In this document: positions 18,009-27,435 of the stretch, piece after piece
Layout: the number at the start of each line of letters is the position of its first letter
How positions within the stretch are numbered: position 1 is the stretch's first letter
NCBI RefSeq assembly: GCF_006459125.1
Contig: NZ_CP041070.1
Coordinates: 1,984,001-2,048,000, forward strand
Direction: 5' to 3'
Length of the DNA: 64,000 bases
Source: Halarcobacter anaerophilus
GTDB lineage: Bacteria > Campylobacterota > Campylobacteria > Campylobacterales > Arcobacteraceae
The notes under the pieces: generated by a model
The model's database searches: none
Told to the model about the DNA's origin: nothing
Seen by the model: only the letters and a program-made list of their open reading frames with translations
Program-made: the position numbers and the translations under genes

Positions 18009-19169
18009 ATGTTAGAAACAATGAAAAAAAAGATATCAGAGGATATCAAAAAGATAAAAGAAACTGGTGAAATAACGGCAGAAAAAATAAAATCAGTAGT
18101 TGAAAAAGCAGTTTTTGAAGCAGTTCAAAATACCAAAGATGGAGCTACGCAGATTAATACTATTGCCAAAGAAGCTGTAACTGTTACTGTAGAAGAGCTT
18201 AAAAATAACGGTATCGAAAAAAAAGAGCTTATAGAAGCTGCGGTAAATGGAACTATCGATGGTATAAGTAAAAAAAGTAAAAAAACTATTGATGAAATCG
18301 ATATGGAGTTATTAAAAATAAAATATAAACTTCAAGAACAAAAAGAGAGTTTTGTTGCGGAATTAAAAGATGCGTTCGATGGGGCAAAAGAAGCAGCTTC
18401 TAATTTTTCGGAAGAAACAAAAGATGAGATAGAAGATTCAGTAACCCATGTCAAGTTAAAAAGTATTGAGATTTTAGGCTTGTTAGAAGAAACGCTCAAG
18501 CATAGTGTAAAAGCTATAATTGATGAAGGAAAAGATATCGAAGCAAAAGTTGCCCATCTTACAAAAGAAGCTACCGAAAATGCATTAAAAACAGGACAAT
18601 TAAGTACGCAAAAAATCAAAGAAGTTACCCAAGCAGTAGTTGTAGCCGCTGCAGAAGCTGCACAAGAGGCTGAAAAAAGTGTAAAAGAAACAACTAAAGG
18701 TGCTGTTGAAGGGGCAAAAGAAGGTATTTTAAACAGTATTGAAGAAGCAAAAACAAAACTCTCCAAGAGTAAAGATGATGCAGAAGATTTTGTGGAAGAG
18801 AATGTGAAATATGCAATCGAAAACTTTGAAGCCATTGAAGATGCTTTTATCGAAGCACTTAGTAATGCAATAAATAAAGTGGAAGATAGTGCAAAAAGGG
18901 TAATTAAAGATACTATTGTAGATCTTAAAAAACATACTTCTCAATTAAAAAAAACAACTTCAGATGCAACGGAGACGGCTATTAATTATTTAAAAGAAAA
19001 AGGTTCACAAGCTGCTTATAGCACAAAAGAGAAAGTTTTGGATATTGCCGAAAATACCTACAGTGAGATAGAACTTTTATCGGAAAAAATGATTAAAGTT
19101 ACTAAAGGTGCATTCTCGGGGATGATTAATGGTGCCCAAAAAGCGATGGAAAAAGAAGATGAAAAATAA
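18009..19169 (+). CDS. long Ala/Lys/Glu-rich helical protein with internal repeats (DUF6781-like)
   Basis: 386 residues, soluble, nearly all predicted amphipathic helix, without Cys, Trp or Pro-rich breaks. An N-terminal unit (about 15-85: TGEITAEKIKSVVEKAVFEAV ... AVNGTIDGI, broken here for length) recurs around 195-240 (TGQLSTQKIKEVTQAVVVAAA ... AVEGAKEGI), and it matches the smaller protein at 14984. The family is of unknown function. The sequence resembles phasins, LEA proteins and apolipoproteins in composition only. A candidate Crp/Fnr-type palindrome lies upstream. Confidence 0.87.
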   Translation: MLETMKKKISEDIKKIKETGEITAEKIKSVVEKAVFEAVQNTKDGATQINTIAKEAVTVTVEELKNNGIEKKELIEAAVNGTIDGISKKSKKTIDEIDMELLKIKYKLQEQKESFVAELKDAFDGAKEAASNFSEETKDEIEDSVTHVKLKSIEILGLLEETLKHSVKAIIDEGKDIEAKVAHLTKEATENALKTGQLSTQKIKEVTQAVVVAAAEAAQEAEKSVKETTKGAVEGAKEGILNSIEEAKTKLSKSKDDAEDFVEENVKYAIENFEAIEDAFIEALSNAINKVEDSAKRVIKDTIVDLKKHTSQLKKTTSDATETAINYLKEKGSQAAYSTKEKVLDIAENTYSEIELLSEKMIKVTKGAFSGMINGAQKAMEKEDEK

Positions 19170-19313
19170 AAGATTTTTCTACCATCTAGTAGATCATACA
19201 GTCATTATTTAGTGGCAACGACAATAGAAATATATGATTTGAATGATAGAATCGTGATGTTTTTTATTTTAATTTTGAATATAAATTTAATTTGTAAAGG
19301 TAGAGAGTTTTAA

Positions 19314-20618
19314 ATGTTATTGTATAAAAAATTACTGTATATACTTAAGATAATAAGATTAAACCCCTTATATTTATCAGCCGCAAGAATTACCATCGGG
19401 TTTTTTATTATTATAGGAGTATGGACTTTTATAATAATGATCTATCATTCTAAACAAATATCAACGAGTATAGAAAATATTATAAATAAAGAATCGATGA
19501 AATATTCTAAGATTTTACAAAATGTAGATTTTAAAGTTCAAAATGAAGAGTATTGGAAGCTTATTGAAACTACTAAAACAGATTTAAAAAAGAATAATAT
19601 TGTAGTACTAAACTTGTATGATGAAAATCAAAAGTTATTACTTTCAATAAATGATATTGCACCATTTAATCAAATAAATTCTATATTAGAACTAGATAAT
19701 ATCGCTTTAGATCAAGAGGGATATATGATAATACCTGTTGAGGAAAATTTGGTTTATTTAAGCTTTCATAAAAAACAACTTATTAATAATAAAATATACT
19801 ATTCAAATATTTTGAAAGAACTTGATACCCAAACGGTAAATTTAGTACAAAAAGATATTTTTACAACAATAACGATTGTTTTTTTCAGTGTTAGTTTTGT
19901 ATTTTTAGCTATCTTTCCTATTATTTTTAGCCAGTATAATGAATTGTTGGCTAAAAAAAATGAACTCTTAAAAAGTAATATCATATCAATAGTATCTTTA
20001 GGAAATGCAATTGCAAAAAGAGACAGTGATACAAATGAACATAACTATAGAGTTACTTATTACAGTATAAAAATAGCCGAAGAGTTGAATTTATCTAAAG
20101 AGCAAATTCAATCTTTAATAAAAGGTGCTTTTTTACATGATGTGGGGAAAATTGCAATTAGTGACAATATACTTTTAAAACCCGGTAAATTAACAAAAGA
20201 AGAGTTTGAAATTATGAAAACACATGTTATTCACGGTATTGAAATTGTAAAAGACGATATTTGGCTACGTGATGCAACAAAAGTGATACAAAACCACCAT
20301 GAAAGAATTGACGGCAGCGGTTATCCAAACGGTTTGAAAGGAGGTGATATTCCAATTGAAGCTAGAGTTTTTATGGTTGCAGATGTATTTGATGCTTTAA
20401 CTTCAAAAAGACCTTATAAAGAACCTTTCGATTTAGAAGAGAGTTTTTTTATAATACAAAATGAGACAAATAAACACTTTGACAAAGAAGTTGTTTCTGC
20501 TTTTAAAAAAATTTATAAAATTCTATATTATAATACAAAAAAAGCGACAGAAAAAGAATTAAAAAAAATTCTTAGTGAGAATGTTAATTATTATTTTGAT
20601 GTAAAATTTACAGACTAA
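19314..20618 (+). CDS. membrane-anchored HD-GYP domain protein (c-di-GMP phosphodiesterase)
   Basis: 434 residues. Two membrane segments (about 20-45 and 180-203) flank a periplasmic sensor domain of some 135 residues. The cytoplasmic HD-GYP domain has FLHDVGKI, HHERIDGSGYPNGL and VADVFDALTSKRPY, so all catalytic motifs are intact. It should hydrolyse cyclic di-GMP in response to an envelope signal. It is part of the plus-strand run of lipid-related genes, 144 bases after the helical-protein gene. ATG at 19314; a weak AAAGG lies about 15 bases upstream. Confidence 0.92.
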   Translation: MLLYKKLLYILKIIRLNPLYLSAARITIGFFIIIGVWTFIIMIYHSKQISTSIENIINKESMKYSKILQNVDFKVQNEEYWKLIETTKTDLKKNNIVVLNLYDENQKLLLSINDIAPFNQINSILELDNIALDQEGYMIIPVEENLVYLSFHKKQLINNKIYYSNILKELDTQTVNLVQKDIFTTITIVFFSVSFVFLAIFPIIFSQYNELLAKKNELLKSNIISIVSLGNAIAKRDSDTNEHNYRVTYYSIKIAEELNLSKEQIQSLIKGAFLHDVGKIAISDNILLKPGKLTKEEFEIMKTHVIHGIEIVKDDIWLRDATKVIQNHHERIDGSGYPNGLKGGDIPIEARVFMVADVFDALTSKRPYKEPFDLEESFFIIQNETNKHFDKEVVSAFKKIYKILYYNTKKATEKELKKILSENVNYYFDVKFTD

Positions 20619-20695
20619 TATAACTAATATGAGATAAAGAGAATATTTTGAAAATAAAAAATAATAAAATATAAAATTTAATGGAGGAAATTTAA

Positions 20696-21481
20696 ATGAA
20701 ATGGCATTATGAAAAAGATATAGCATATGAAAATATTGATATAAATAAGGTAAAAGATAATATTTATCTTTTTAAAACAATGATAATTGCATCTTTTATT
20801 GAAATTACTTCTCATATTTATGAAAGAAATCTCAATGAACACTATAAAAATGACGAAGAAACTACACAATGGCTTCAACAAACTTGGGAACCTGAAGAAG
20901 TGCAGCATGGAGAATCCATAAAACGATATATCAATACTATTTGGCCTGAGTTTGATTGGGAGAAACATTATAATCTATTTACAAATGATTATCTTCCTTT
21001 ATGCAAAGTAGAAGCCTTAGAGCCTACAAAAGCGGGAGAAATGATAGCTCGAATGGTAGTTGAAACGGGAACTTCTACTTTTTATAAAACACTCGTAAAT
21101 TATGCAAAAGAGTTAAAAGAACCGGTGCTTGAAGATTTGGCTTCAAAAATCTCAAAAGATGAAGTTTATCATTTTGAAATGTTTGAAAAAGTATTTAAAA
21201 AATATAAAGATGAAGAGAAATTAACGAGAAATGATATTACTAAAGTTTTATATACCAGACTTAACGTAATAAACAATGAAGATATAAAAATAGCCTTTGA
21301 AGCTATTCAAAGTGAACAAAGTTATGATGAATATATCAATCAAACTAAACAATTTGCAAAAAAGTATTATCCATATAAAATGGCTACAAAAATGTTTATT
21401 AGACCCTTAGGATTACATAAAAGTATGGAAAGTGCCATTGCTACAATTATATCACCGGCTTTTAAAATATTAGGAATTTAA
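20696..21481 (+). CDS. ferritin-like diiron protein, acyl-ACP desaturase-like
   Basis: 261 residues, no signal peptide. Two diiron half-motifs are spaced as in the acyl-ACP desaturase/ferritin-like four-helix bundle: EEVQHGE (about residue 66-72) and KDEVYHFE (about 158-165), with further Glu at SFIEIT and ARMVVETGT. Family members introduce double bonds into acyl-ACP or oxidise similar substrates. Its position just before a patatin phospholipase agrees with acyl-chain modification, but the substrate is unknown and an iron-oxidase role is possible. Strong ribosome site GGAGG. Confidence 0.82.
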   Translation: MKWHYEKDIAYENIDINKVKDNIYLFKTMIIASFIEITSHIYERNLNEHYKNDEETTQWLQQTWEPEEVQHGESIKRYINTIWPEFDWEKHYNLFTNDYLPLCKVEALEPTKAGEMIARMVVETGTSTFYKTLVNYAKELKEPVLEDLASKISKDEVYHFEMFEKVFKKYKDEEKLTRNDITKVLYTRLNVINNEDIKIAFEAIQSEQSYDEYINQTKQFAKKYYPYKMATKMFIRPLGLHKSMESAIATIISPAFKILGI

Positions 21482-21559
21482 GATATTTATTTATATTACC
21501 TAAAAGTAATAAATTATTTTAATTATTACAATGGTAATTTAAATTTAAAGGATATATTT

Positions 21560-22498
21560 TTGAAAATAAATAATAAAAAAACAATATCTTTGGTTTTAGG
21601 GAGTGGAGGAGCAAGAGGATATGCCCATATAGGAGTTATTGAAACCATTGAAAAAAAAGGATACACAATAAAATCTATAGCAGGTTCCTCTATGGGAGCT
21701 TTAATAGGAGGTCTTTATGCTGTTGGGAAACTAAAAGAGTATAAACAATGGGTATTAAATTTAAATTATTATGATATTTATAAATTATTGAGTATTTCAT
21801 CGGTTGAAGGGGGGTTAGTAGATGCAGAAAAAGTATTTGATAAAATCAAAACTTTTATTGGAGATATTAATATTGAAGATTTACCCATAAAATATAAAGC
21901 TGTAGCTACAAGCTTAAATACTCAAGAAACAATTGTTTTTGAAAAAGGCAAACTTATAGATGCAATAAGAGCATCTGTTGCTATTCCTACTATTTTTATT
22001 CCCATATATAAAGATGATAAAATTTTAGTTGATGGAGGAGTTTTAAATCCCTTACCCATAAATCTAACTTCAAAAGACAAAACAGATTTAAAAATAGCTG
22101 TTAATTTAGATGCAAATATTAAAAATAAATATATTATAGATATTCCAATAGAACAATTAACAAGAGAAGAGGTTTTATATAATGAATTTAATAATTTGCT
22201 AAACAAAGCTGAAACCTTATTGCCTAAAGAATTATTGACTATTGTATATAAATATCGACTAAATTGGATAAGCAAAAAAAAAGAAAAAAAGAAAGCTCTA
22301 ATCAAATGTGATATCTCTTCTATTTTACGAATGACGTTAAATACTGCACGAACTGTTTTATCCAAGTATTATATACAAAACAATAAAGTAGATATACTTA
22401 TAGAAATTTCAAAGGAAAGTTGTTCTTTTTATGAATTTACAAAAGCCTATGAAATGATAGAAATTGGAAAAATGGCAGCTAATGAGGCTGTAAAGTGA
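21560..22498 (+). CDS. patatin-like phospholipase
   Basis: 312 residues. Oxyanion loop GSGGARGYAH near the N-terminus, nucleophile Ser in GSSMG (about residue 49) and catalytic Asp in DGGVLNPLP (about 159): a complete Ser-Asp dyad. It starts TTG with AAAGGATA upstream. No signal peptide, so it is a cytoplasmic or peripheral membrane acyl hydrolase, related to RssA and patatins. It overlaps the YjdF-family gene by four bases (GTGA), and so is coupled to it. Confidence 0.93.
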   Translation: MKINNKKTISLVLGSGGARGYAHIGVIETIEKKGYTIKSIAGSSMGALIGGLYAVGKLKEYKQWVLNLNYYDIYKLLSISSVEGGLVDAEKVFDKIKTFIGDINIEDLPIKYKAVATSLNTQETIVFEKGKLIDAIRASVAIPTIFIPIYKDDKILVDGGVLNPLPINLTSKDKTDLKIAVNLDANIKNKYIIDIPIEQLTREEVLYNEFNNLLNKAETLLPKELLTIVYKYRLNWISKKKEKKKALIKCDISSILRMTLNTARTVLSKYYIQNNKVDILIEISKESCSFYEFTKAYEMIEIGKMAANEAVK

Positions 22499-23097
22499 GT
22501 TATTTTCCTCATATATTAGCCTTTGTTTTTTTCATATTCTTTGTATTATCAGCATTGAATCCTCTTGATAAAACTGTATGGATAGTAGAAATTATACCCA
22601 TCCTTAGTATATATTTATTATTAATAATGACTTATAAAAAGTTTAAGTTTTCAAATACTTCTTATACCTTAATATTTATAGGATTATTTTGGCATACTAT
22701 AGGTGCACACTATACTTTTGCAGAAGTACCTTTTGATTTTATAACCAATTTATTTAACTTCGAAAGAAACAATTTTGATAGAATAGGACATATAGTAGTT
22801 GGATTTTATGCCTATCCCGTTGCAGAATTTTTAATTAGAAAAAAATATGCAAATAAAGTGATTGCCTCTTTTTTTGCTCTGTTTTTTATAACAAGTATTG
22901 CAGCAGCTTATGAAATAGTCGAATGGGGATATGCAGTTATTGAAGGAGGTGATGCAGGCATAGAGTTTTTAGGTTCGCAAGGTGATGCTTGGGATGCACA
23001 AAAAGATATGCTTTGTGATATTGTAGGAGCGATAATTGTTTTATGTTTACTTTGGATATATAAATTAAAAGAAAGAGAAAAGAATCATGATAATTGA
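22495..23097 (+). CDS. YjdF (DUF2238) family membrane protein
   Basis: 200 residues with about six hydrophobic segments. The conserved core IGHIVVGFYAYPVAEFLIRK and the later EWGYAVIEGGDAGIEFLGSQGDAWDAQKDM, here split by position around 95-115 and 140-172, identify the DUF2238/YjdF inner-membrane family, whose function is unknown; it has acidic and His residues in the loops. GTG start overlapping the patatin stop; it overlaps the next gene by 11 bases. Confidence 0.88.
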   Translation: MSYFPHILAFVFFIFFVLSALNPLDKTVWIVEIIPILSIYLLLIMTYKKFKFSNTSYTLIFIGLFWHTIGAHYTFAEVPFDFITNLFNFERNNFDRIGHIVVGFYAYPVAEFLIRKKYANKVIASFFALFFITSIAAAYEIVEWGYAVIEGGDAGIEFLGSQGDAWDAQKDMLCDIVGAIIVLCLLWIYKLKEREKNHDN

Positions 23098-23857
23098 GCA
23101 AAAAAATGTATTTTCCATATTAGCATATCTAGTTATAATAATAATCGGATTAAAACTAAGTAGTAGTATAATTTTACCTTTTTTAATAGCATTTTTTCTA
23201 TTTATTATATTTTTACCTCTCATTAAGATATTAAATAAATATTCTGTACCTAATTCAATTAGTACATTAATAATACTATTAATTATTATATTTATAATAT
23301 TTTTATTCAGTTCATATTTTATATCTGCAAATGAAGATATTATACGAAATCTTAATTTTTATCAAAATAAATACCAAGAAATAATTTATAAAATTATCTT
23401 ATTTTTTGAGCATTTAAATATATCTTTTGAATGGAGTAGCTTAATAAAAGCTGTTGAACCGGGCAAGATCATTCGATATATAACCAATTTTTTTAGTAAT
23501 ATGGGAAATATTATTTTGGACATATCTTTAACTATATTATTACTAATGTTTTTATTATTTGAGTCAAATACAGTTTTAAAAAAAACATCTTATTTTATAA
23601 AAACAAAAGAGGGAGAAAATAAAATAGATACTTTTTTTAAAAATATCAATAGATATTTTTTAATTAAAACATTTACATCCTTACTTACAGGTTTTCTTAT
23701 TTGGATAATATTATCTTATTTTGAACTTCCTCATGCTTTTTTCTTTGCCTTAATTACTTTTTTATTAAATTATATTCCAAGTATAGGCTCTTTTATAGCT
23801 GCATTTTTTGCTATATTTGCCTCTTTATTACAATTAAAAGATAAATTTGTTGAATAA
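23087..23857 (+). CDS. AI-2E family permease, C-terminally short
   Basis: 256 residues, very hydrophobic, about six membrane segments. The N-terminal pair of helices, the long middle region (SLIKAVEPGKIIRYITNF) and the LLNYIPSIGSFIAAFFA segment are those of AI-2E/PurR-type permeases. Full members have about 340-370 residues and two or more further helices after this point; here the frame stops right after ASLLQLKDKFVE and only 36 bases separate it from the next gene, so the missing end has been deleted, not frameshifted. It may still be expressed (overlapping YjdF), but transport function is doubtful. Confidence 0.8.
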   Translation: MIIEQKNVFSILAYLVIIIIGLKLSSSIILPFLIAFFLFIIFLPLIKILNKYSVPNSISTLIILLIIIFIIFLFSSYFISANEDIIRNLNFYQNKYQEIIYKIILFFEHLNISFEWSSLIKAVEPGKIIRYITNFFSNMGNIILDISLTILLLMFLLFESNTVLKKTSYFIKTKEGENKIDTFFKNINRYFLIKTFTSLLTGFLIWIILSYFELPHAFFFALITFLLNYIPSIGSFIAAFFAIFASLLQLKDKFVE

Positions 23858-23893
23858 AATTTAAAACAATCATATTATTAAGAAAGGTATTTA

Positions 23894-25015
23894 TTGAATA
23901 ATTCATTTTTAAAAACAGATTCCAAAGATGATATATTAACTCTAATATTTAACGGTGAACTTACCTTATATAAAATCAACAGCTATCAGATATTGCTAAA
24001 CCAAATAAATTTTTCTAAGTTTAACACTATAGTAATTGATCTAAAAAATTTGAATTTTATGGACACTGCTTCTGCAATTTTCATTGATGATTTATCCAAG
24101 GAAATGTTAAAAAAGAACAAAAAAACACAAATAGATATTAATAATAAAGATATATCAGATACTTTAAAACTTGTTCAAAATACAAGGAAAAACGATTTTT
24201 CACAATCTTCTGTCAAAAAAAAAGATATCCTAAAAAATATTGGTGAAACTGCATACAAATATTATTTGACTTTTTTATCTTTTTTATCTTTTTTGGGCAA
24301 ATTATTTATACATTTACTTTATATTTTAAAAAATCCAAAAAACATAAGATACAAAGAGATTTTATTTGAGATAAATGAAAGTGCTATTAAAGCTTTTTTT
24401 ATAATTGCTTTAAGCAGCTTTCTTGTTGGAATCGTAATTGCCTATCAATCAGCCAATCAGTTAAGTTTATACGGTGCAAACATTTTTATAGTAGATATGA
24501 TAGGGCTTTCTATGTTAAGGGAGTTGTCTCCTGTTATTACAGCTGTGATAATAGCAGGACGAAGTGGTTCCTCTTTTACTGCTCAAATAGGAGCTATGAA
24601 AATTACACAAGAGTTGGATGCAATGCGTTCAATGGGCTTTGAACCATATTTGTTTTTAGTTTTGCCAAAACTCATAGCACTTATTATTATGATGCCAATA
24701 TTGATTTTTATATCTGATTTTACAGCTGTACTTGGAGGAATGTTAATCGCAAATTTGGATTTGGGAATAAGTTTTAATCTGTTTTTGGACAGATTTAGCA
24801 AAGTTATAGAGATAAGACATTTTTTAGTTGGAATTGGGAAAGGACCCTTTTTTGCTGTTTTAATTGCTTCTATTGCAATTTATAGAGGCTTAATGGTAAA
24901 AAATGACACCCAAAGTATAGGGTATAATACTACAAAAAGTGTCGTTGAATCAATTTTTGCTGTTATTATCTGTGATGCAATTTTTTCTATTATTTTCACA
25001 AATTTAGGTATCTAA
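23894..25015 (+). CDS. MlaE-type lipid ABC transporter permease with N-terminal STAS domain
   Basis: 373 residues. The first 100 form a STAS (MlaB-like) domain (IVIDLKNLNFMDTASAIF), fused to a MlaE permease (about 150-373) with GIVIAYQSANQL, MLRELSPVITAVIIAGRSGSSF and GAMKITQELDAMRSMGFEP. The TTG start at 23894 has AAAGG six bases upstream and is needed to include the whole STAS strand. It moves phospholipid or other lipids between inner membrane and envelope with the three genes that follow; it overlaps the ATPase gene by one base (TAATG). Confidence 0.94.
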   Translation: MNNSFLKTDSKDDILTLIFNGELTLYKINSYQILLNQINFSKFNTIVIDLKNLNFMDTASAIFIDDLSKEMLKKNKKTQIDINNKDISDTLKLVQNTRKNDFSQSSVKKKDILKNIGETAYKYYLTFLSFLSFLGKLFIHLLYILKNPKNIRYKEILFEINESAIKAFFIIALSSFLVGIVIAYQSANQLSLYGANIFIVDMIGLSMLRELSPVITAVIIAGRSGSSFTAQIGAMKITQELDAMRSMGFEPYLFLVLPKLIALIIMMPILIFISDFTAVLGGMLIANLDLGISFNLFLDRFSKVIEIRHFLVGIGKGPFFAVLIASIAIYRGLMVKNDTQSIGYNTTKSVVESIFAVIICDAIFSIIFTNLGI

Positions 25016-25752
25016 TGAAAGAGATTATAAAAGTAAAAGGGATAAAAACTGTTTTTGGAGACAAAATTGTCCATGATGGTTTGAATCTAAGTGTAAACAA
25101 AGGTGAAATTTATGGGATTTTAGGTCCAAGTGGCTGTGGAAAAACAACTTTGCTTCGACAAATAGTTATGTTGGAGCAGTTTCAAGAGGGAACCATAGAA
25201 ATATTAGAAAAAGATTTAAACTATATTAGTCTAAAAGATGCCCAACTTTTGAGACAATGTTGGGGTGTACTTTTTCAATTTGGAGCTTTATTCTCATCTT
25301 TGACTATTGGTGAGAATATTGCTCTACCCCTTAAAGAATATACAGATTTAAATGATAAAATAATAAAAGAGATAATTGAATTTAAAATACATATTGTAGG
25401 ATTAAAATTTTCTGATATTTCACTATATCCTTCTCAAATAAGCGGTGGTATGAAAAAAAAAGCAGGACTGGCAAGAGCTTTGGCACTTGATCCAAAACTT
25501 CTATTTTTGGATGAACCCACAAGCGGGCTAGATCCTATTTCTGCGAGGGATTTTGATAAATTAATCTTAAACTTAAGGGATTTATTGGGATTAACTATAG
25601 TTATGGTATCACATGATTTAAAGTCTATTCACGATACATCAGACAGATTTGCAGTTATTGATAATAAAAAAATTATTTATGAAGGATCATTTGATAATAT
25701 AGATTCAATTGATAATAGATTTATAAATAACTTTTTTCAAAAAGGTATTTAA
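25015..25752 (+). CDS. MlaF-type lipid ABC transporter ATPase
   Basis: 245 residues with Walker A GPSGCGKTT, FQFGALFSSLT after the Q-loop (typical of Mla/Mce ATPases), signature QISGGMKKKAGLARA, Walker B LLFLDEPTSGLDP and switch VSHD. It is the cytoplasmic motor of the lipid transporter. The MCE-protein ATG directly abuts its stop codon. Confidence 0.95.
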   Translation: MKEIIKVKGIKTVFGDKIVHDGLNLSVNKGEIYGILGPSGCGKTTLLRQIVMLEQFQEGTIEILEKDLNYISLKDAQLLRQCWGVLFQFGALFSSLTIGENIALPLKEYTDLNDKIIKEIIEFKIHIVGLKFSDISLYPSQISGGMKKKAGLARALALDPKLLFLDEPTSGLDPISARDFDKLILNLRDLLGLTIVMVSHDLKSIHDTSDRFAVIDNKKIIYEGSFDNIDSIDNRFINNFFQKGI

Positions 25753-26712
25753 ATGAACAATAAAGTTAATTATACATTAGTAGGTTTTTTAGTAATTATA
25801 GGATTTATATTGATCTTTATATTTTCTTACTGGTTATTAAAACCAAAACAAGAAAATGAAACAAAAAAATATCTTATTCGTTTTGATGAATCAGTTTTAG
25901 GATTAAATATCGATTCAGCTGTAAAATATAGAGGTATTGATGTAGGAAAAGTTTCTAATATTAGAATTAATCCAAAAAATACTGAACAAGTAGAAGTATT
26001 AATAACTATTTTAAAAACTACCCCTATAAAAGAAAAAACTGTTGCCAAACTGACTTCACAAGGTATTACCGGACTAAGCTACATCAACCTTAATTTGGGG
26101 GATAACAATGCACCTTTTTTAAAAACTAAAAAAGGGGAAGAATATCCAATTATAAAAACTGTACCTTCTTTATTTGAAAATATTGAAAAATCTATGAGTA
26201 CTATTTCTGATAAAGTTTCAAAGGTTTTATCAAAAACAGAACACCTGCTTGATGATAAAAATCAAAAACAAATTTCACTTATCTTAAAAGAAACAACAAT
26301 CTTTATGACAAGAATGGGCAAACTACTTGATGACAAAAGCATAAAGCATTTTCATCATATTTTAGAAAATCTAGACAATATAACAAAAAAAACAGATAAG
26401 TTAATACCAAAAATTGATAATCTAATGACAAACACTACAAATTTTGAAAAAAGTTTGATAAAAGATGCAGATTCTATTGCAAAAAGTTTTATAGCTTTAA
26501 GAGCCGCTATGAATGAACTTCAAAAGGCTATCGCAAACGGAGATTTTAATTTTAAAGAGATGACAAAAGATACAATACCAACTCTAAACAGTACTTTAAT
26601 ACAAATGGAAAATCTTATGATAAAAATGGAAGAATCGCTTAAAGATTACAATAGAAGCCCAGCTGATATTATTTTTAAAACAGAAGAGATTAAAAAAGGT
26701 CCAGGAGAATAA
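25753..26712 (+). CDS. MlaD family protein (MCE domain)
   Basis: 319 residues. One N-terminal membrane anchor (about 8-30) and an MCE domain (about 37-125; VKYRGIDVGKVSNIRINP, LTSQGITGLSYINL), followed by a long helical region (about 140-300) rich in Lys and Asp. MCE proteins form periplasmic hexameric rings that carry lipids; the helical tail may form a needle or tunnel. It lies between the ATPase and the lipoprotein of the same operon. Confidence 0.94.
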   Translation: MNNKVNYTLVGFLVIIGFILIFIFSYWLLKPKQENETKKYLIRFDESVLGLNIDSAVKYRGIDVGKVSNIRINPKNTEQVEVLITILKTTPIKEKTVAKLTSQGITGLSYINLNLGDNNAPFLKTKKGEEYPIIKTVPSLFENIEKSMSTISDKVSKVLSKTEHLLDDKNQKQISLILKETTIFMTRMGKLLDDKSIKHFHHILENLDNITKKTDKLIPKIDNLMTNTTNFEKSLIKDADSIAKSFIALRAAMNELQKAIANGDFNFKEMTKDTIPTLNSTLIQMENLMIKMEESLKDYNRSPADIIFKTEEIKKGPGE

Positions 26713-26715
26713 ACA

Positions 26716-27333
26716 ATGATAAAAAATATAAATCTGCTTTTCTTAATGGTATTATTGACAGGATGCAGTATAAAACAACCTTATATTACAGAATATAATA
26801 TGGAAATAAAAAAATTTCAAAAAATTCAAAGTTCTCAAATATGCAAAGAAAAAACTTTAAAAATAAATCAAGCTTTTAGCGACAATACTCTTATGAGTAC
26901 AAAAATGAATTATATTGTTGGAAAACATAAACAATACTCTTTTTCAAAAGCCAGATGGAGTATACCCGTTAATCAAATGGTTACTTTTCATTTAAATAAT
27001 ATGATAAATCAATTAGATATTTTTAAAAGTGTGCAAAGCTATAAATCAGTAGCAAAAGATGATTATATTTTACAAAGTGATATTATAGATTTTAAACAAT
27101 ATTTCAGTGAAGATTTAAATTCATCTTATGTAAAAGCAGTTATCCATATATCTTTAATAGATAATCAAACTAATAATATTATAGATTCTAAGACCTTTTC
27201 ATCTAAAATAGAAAGTGAAACTTTAGATTCATATGGAGGAGTAAAATCTTTAAATAAAGCCTTGTTTGATATACTAAAAGACACCTCTTTTTGGCTTAAA
27301 GATATTTGTAATAATAAAAAACTAAAGAATTAA
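26716..27333 (+). CDS. ABC-type transport auxiliary lipoprotein
   Basis: 205 residues. Signal peptide with lipobox LLTGC, lipidated Cys17. The rest (NQAFSDNTLMSTKMNYIVG, YILQSDIIDFKQYF) matches the PqiC/YmbA-like lipoproteins that end MCE operons, probably an outer-membrane partner of the MlaD ring. It starts three bases after the MlaD-type gene and closes the plus-strand cluster; no clear terminator is visible in the 100 bases that follow. Confidence 0.88.
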   Translation: MIKNINLLFLMVLLTGCSIKQPYITEYNMEIKKFQKIQSSQICKEKTLKINQAFSDNTLMSTKMNYIVGKHKQYSFSKARWSIPVNQMVTFHLNNMINQLDIFKSVQSYKSVAKDDYILQSDIIDFKQYFSEDLNSSYVKAVIHISLIDNQTNNIIDSKTFSSKIESETLDSYGGVKSLNKALFDILKDTSFWLKDICNNKKLKN

Positions 27334-27435
27334 GTACAAAAGATTTTCAACTATGATAAACGCCTCTATTATAAGCTCTAATTGGATAAAATATGCACCT
27401 TATAATAACTTTCATAATCAAAAGGTTTAATAATA

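Noticed and set aside
18332-18944. Long serine- and phenylalanine-rich minus-strand frames opposite the helical protein
   Set aside because: They arise from the biased Ala/Lys/Glu codons of the plus-strand gene; the translations are low complexity and have no start signal.
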